DNA of 7,562 nucleotides, taken from NCBI GenBank assembly GCA_934773085.1, contig CAKVMU010000076.1:1-7562 (forward strand), in the 5' to 3' direction. This document shows, in pieces, positions 5,329-7,562 of this stretch. Source of the DNA: an uncultured Candidatus Melainabacteria bacterium. Lineage in GTDB: Bacteria; Cyanobacteriota; Vampirovibrionia; Gastranaerophilales; Gastranaerophilaceae. The notes below the pieces were generated by a model, which saw nothing but the letters and a program-made list of their open reading frames with translations, ran no database searches and had not been told where the DNA came from. The position numbers and the translations under genes are program-made. The stretch's first letter is position 1. Every line of letters starts with the position of its first letter.

Positions 5329-6336
5329 ATGGAATTGAAAATTAAAACTGTTAATACGATGGCCGGATCAGACGGTTCACAATACGGTAAATTTACTATT
5401 GAACCGCTCGAAAGAGGATTTGGTACAACTATCGGTAATGCGCTCAGACGTGTATTGCTTTCAAGCTTGGAAGGTACTGCTGTAACTTCTTGCAGAATTG
5501 AAGGTATTACTCACGAATACACTGCAATTCCTGGGGTTTTGGAAGATGTAATTGACGTTATGCTAAACTTGAAAGGTTTGGCTGTTAAGACTGATTCTAA
5601 AGAACCTCAACACTTGAGAATAGATGTTGATAAACCGGGTGCTGTATTGGCAAGTGATATTCAACTTCCTGCAGGCGTAAAAGTTGTTAACCCTGATTGG
5701 TTAATTTGTACAATAGCAGAAGGTGGTTCATTCCACGCTGATGTTATTGTAGAAACCGGTAAAGGTTATGTTGCTAACGATGTTCCTAGAAACGCAAAAG
5801 CAGGAACAGCAATTGATATGCTTCCGATTGATGCAACTTTCATGCCTATCAAAAGAGTTAGCTACGAAGTTGAAAACACTCGTGTTGGCGACAGCATCGA
5901 CTTTGATAAATTGACTCTTGAAATTTGGTCAAATGGTACTATTGATGTTGCTACAGCTTTGACTCAAGCTGCTGATTTGTTGATTGAACATTTTGTTCAA
6001 ATCGCAGCAATCACCGGCAAAACTTCTCACAAAGAAGTAGAAGAAAAAGTTGCAGTTAAGGAAGAAGCTCCGGAAGCTGCTTCAGCTGAAGAACCTTCTA
6101 TTACAATTGATGAGTTGGAACTTTCAGTTCGTGCTTACAATTGCTTAAAAAGAGCAAGCATCAATTCAATGGCTGAATTGCTTAAAAAATCAGAACACGA
6201 TTTGTTAAACATCAAGAATTTCGGTAAAAAATCATCAGATGAAGTTATCGAAAGACTTCACCACTTCGGTTTAGACCTTGCTCCAAACCCTGAAGTTGAT
6301 GAAGAAGGCTTGGTTCTTGAAGGTTCTGAAGAATAA
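5329..6336 (+). CDS. rpoA: DNA-directed RNA polymerase alpha subunit
   Basis: Alpha dimerises to nucleate core RNA polymerase, and its C-terminal domain contacts UP elements and activators. The 335-residue length is usual. The N-terminal domain carries LERGFGTTIGNALRRVLLSS (27-46), the dimer and beta/beta-prime contact region. An Ala/Glu/Lys-rich linker runs from about 232 to 257. The C-terminal domain starts near SITIDELELSVRAYNCLK; R268, N271, C272 and K274 correspond to E. coli R265, N268, C269 and K271, and NFGKKS (297-302) is the second DNA-contacting loop, so UP-element binding should be intact. The last 15 or so residues are acidic. It starts 19 bases after rpsD with AGGAG eight bases upstream, which fits co-transcription. 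Confidence 0.99.
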   Translation: MELKIKTVNTMAGSDGSQYGKFTIEPLERGFGTTIGNALRRVLLSSLEGTAVTSCRIEGITHEYTAIPGVLEDVIDVMLNLKGLAVKTDSKEPQHLRIDVDKPGAVLASDIQLPAGVKVVNPDWLICTIAEGGSFHADVIVETGKGYVANDVPRNAKAGTAIDMLPIDATFMPIKRVSYEVENTRVGDSIDFDKLTLEIWSNGTIDVATALTQAADLLIEHFVQIAAITGKTSHKEVEEKVAVKEEAPEAASAEEPSITIDELELSVRAYNCLKRASINSMAELLKKSEHDLLNIKNFGKKSSDEVIERLHHFGLDLAPNPEVDEEGLVLEGSEE

Positions 6337-6378
6337 TTAATACAAGAATAAACAGAAAAGAATAAAGGATAAAAAACA

Positions 6379-6807
6379 ATGAGACACCAAACAAAGAAAA
6401 ATACACTTGGTAAAGCACAAGACCAGAGAAAGGCTTTGTTGCGTTCATTGGCTACCGAACTTATTGTTCACGGTGAAATCAAAACAACTATGGCAAGAGC
6501 AAAAGCTCTTCAACCATATGCTGAAAACGTTATCACTTTGGCTAAGAAAGGTGACTTGAACTCAAGAAGACTAGCCGGAAGATATATCTTTGATAAAGAA
6601 ATCGGTCAGTTAATTGATACAGCAACAGGCGAATTATTTGATGCGCCTCAAGAAGGCAAAAAACTTGCAAACCAAACAGTTTTGAGAAGATTGTTCAGCA
6701 TCATCGGTGTTAAATACTCTTCAAGACAAGGTGGTTACACAAGAATTTTCAGACTTCCTCCGAGAAGAGGCGATGCGTCTGAAATGGCATTGATTCAATT
6801 GGTATAG
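6379..6807 (+). CDS. rplQ: 50S ribosomal protein L17 with an internal insertion
   Basis: L17 binds 23S rRNA near the peptide exit tunnel region. The N-terminal half (MRHQTKKNTLGKAQDQRKAL, RSLATELIVHGEIKTTMARAKAL, VITLAKKGDL, RRLAGRYIFDKE) and the C-terminal end (SRQGGYTRIFRLPPRRGDASEMALIQLV) match the family clearly. At 142 residues it is about 26 longer than the 116-residue cyanobacterial form I compare it with; the extra length falls at about residues 74-99, between YIFDKE and VLRRLF, and is in frame. The ATG follows AAAGGA (about ten bases). It lies 42 bases after rpoA, the standard order, and only three bases before truA. Confidence 0.97.
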   Translation: MRHQTKKNTLGKAQDQRKALLRSLATELIVHGEIKTTMARAKALQPYAENVITLAKKGDLNSRRLAGRYIFDKEIGQLIDTATGELFDAPQEGKKLANQTVLRRLFSIIGVKYSSRQGGYTRIFRLPPRRGDASEMALIQLV

Positions 6808-6810
6808 TCA

Positions 6811-7562
6811 ATGCGCTACGCTCTTGATGTCCAGTATCGGGGTAAAAATTATGCAGGAAGCCAGATTCAATATGAAGGCGGACGGGAAATTGAAACACCT
6901 ACGGTACAGGGAGAAATAGAGAAAGCACTTCGAACTTTGATAAAAAGCGGCAGCAATGCCGCTTCCGATATAAGACCGATTAAGACAATCTTTTCCGGAA
7001 GAACGGACAGAGGTGTTAACGCTTTAGGGCAAGTACTTCATTTTGATACAGATAAAGATATTGTTGCTTCAAAATTTATCTATCACATAAATGAAATTCT
7101 TCCTGAAGATATATCTGTCGACAATTTGAGGATTGTGTCAGAAAGGTTTCACGCTCAAAAATCTGCAAAGTGCAGGTATTATAGGTATGAACTGATTAAC
7201 AGACGTTATAAACAAGCGTTTGACGGTGATATACCGAGAGTGAAATTTAATCTGGATGACGGTAGAATGCAACAAGCATTAAACTATCTGATAGGTGAGC
7301 ACGATTTTTCAAGTTTTAAAAGCTCCGGAACGCTTAACCCGAGCAAAGTTTGTTTTATTACCCGAGCTGAAGTAGAAAGGCAAGGGGACAGGGTTTTTAT
7401 CCATATTGAGGGAAACAGGTTTCTTTATAATATGGTGAGAACCATAATCGGTACCCTTCTTGAAATAGAAGGACATAATTTGCCTGTGGAGCATATGAAA
7501 GATGTTTTGGAGGCAAAAGACCGTCGAAAGGCGGGACAGACGGTGAGTCCGTACGGGCTTAC
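6811..7562 (+). CDS. truA: tRNA pseudouridine(38-40) synthase TruA, 3'-truncated
   Basis: TruA converts uridines 38, 39 and 40 of the tRNA anticodon arm to pseudouridine. The frame runs off the right edge after 250 complete codons; the family is usually about 245-275 residues, so only the last part is missing. D66 in SGRTDRGVNALGQVLHF is the catalytic aspartate. Other family blocks are TVQGEIEKAL (31-40), RYYRYEL (122-128) with the conserved tyrosines, GEHDFSSF (162-169), FLYNMVRTIIGTLLEI (204-219) and AGQTVSPYGL at the edge. Two usual positions differ: the GWQ-like motif near the start reads GSQ (16-18), and the His of GVHA is Asn70. It starts three bases after the rplQ stop without a clear ribosome binding site, so translation is probably coupled to rplQ. 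The rplQ-truA order is common in bacteria and usual in Cyanobacteria. Confidence 0.96.
   Translation, partial: MRYALDVQYRGKNYAGSQIQYEGGREIETPTVQGEIEKALRTLIKSGSNAASDIRPIKTIFSGRTDRGVNALGQVLHFDTDKDIVASKFIYHINEILPEDISVDNLRIVSERFHAQKSAKCRYYRYELINRRYKQAFDGDIPRVKFNLDDGRMQQALNYLIGEHDFSSFKSSGTLNPSKVCFITRAEVERQGDRVFIHIEGNRFLYNMVRTIIGTLLEIEGHNLPVEHMKDVLEAKDRRKAGQTVSPYGL

Noticed and set aside
7309..7494. Minus-strand open frame within truA
   Set aside because: It is antisense to well-conserved TruA blocks and has no recognisable protein features.

Overview
This AT-rich window carries the distal end of a bacterial ribosomal-protein/RNA-polymerase supercluster. The order is infA-rpmJ-rpsM-rpsK-rpsD-rpoA-rplQ-truA, all on the + strand, with a divergent gltX and one unrecognised membrane-protein gene on the left. 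Several r-protein features look cyanobacterial: the S4 block around KKLSEYAIHLNEKQK, its cysteine-free N-terminus, and truA following rplQ. rpsD lies inside the cluster, between rpsK and rpoA, and to my knowledge it does not in photosynthetic Cyanobacteria. With the low GC, this points to a non-photosynthetic Cyanobacteriota relative (Vampirovibrionia/Melainabacteria, e.g. gut Gastranaerophilales). That placement is inference from memory of the families; no search was run.

Positions 1-1216 hold the 3' part of a gene for a predicted membrane-associated protein of unknown function. It converges on gltX (1297-2772, minus), and a perfect 15-bp hairpin with A/T flanks (1248-1281) can terminate transcription from both sides. 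The 364-bp gap 2773-3136 is a divergent control region. It has a good sigma70-type promoter for gltX, a good one for infA, a second weaker infA-side candidate, and a pair of imperfect direct repeats.

From 3137 the translation genes run on one strand: IF-1, L36 (zinc type), S13, S11, S4, RNA polymerase alpha, L17 and the tRNA pseudouridine synthase TruA, which runs off the right edge. No strong terminator is seen inside the cluster, so it can be read as one operon from the infA promoter.

The genes themselves are ordinary. What stands out is the gaps. rpmJ-rpsM (124 bp), rpsM-rpsK (175 bp) and rpsK-rpsD (156 bp) are long for this operon and contain structure: two related arrays with an 8-base period, a 128-bp composite palindromic element, and a nested hairpin just before the rpsD ribosome binding site that could be an S4 autoregulatory leader. 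Downstream of rpsD the spacing becomes tight (19, 42 and 3 nt). L17 has an unusual internal insertion of about 26 residues. I see no defence system, mobile-element protein gene, CRISPR array, tRNA or rRNA.
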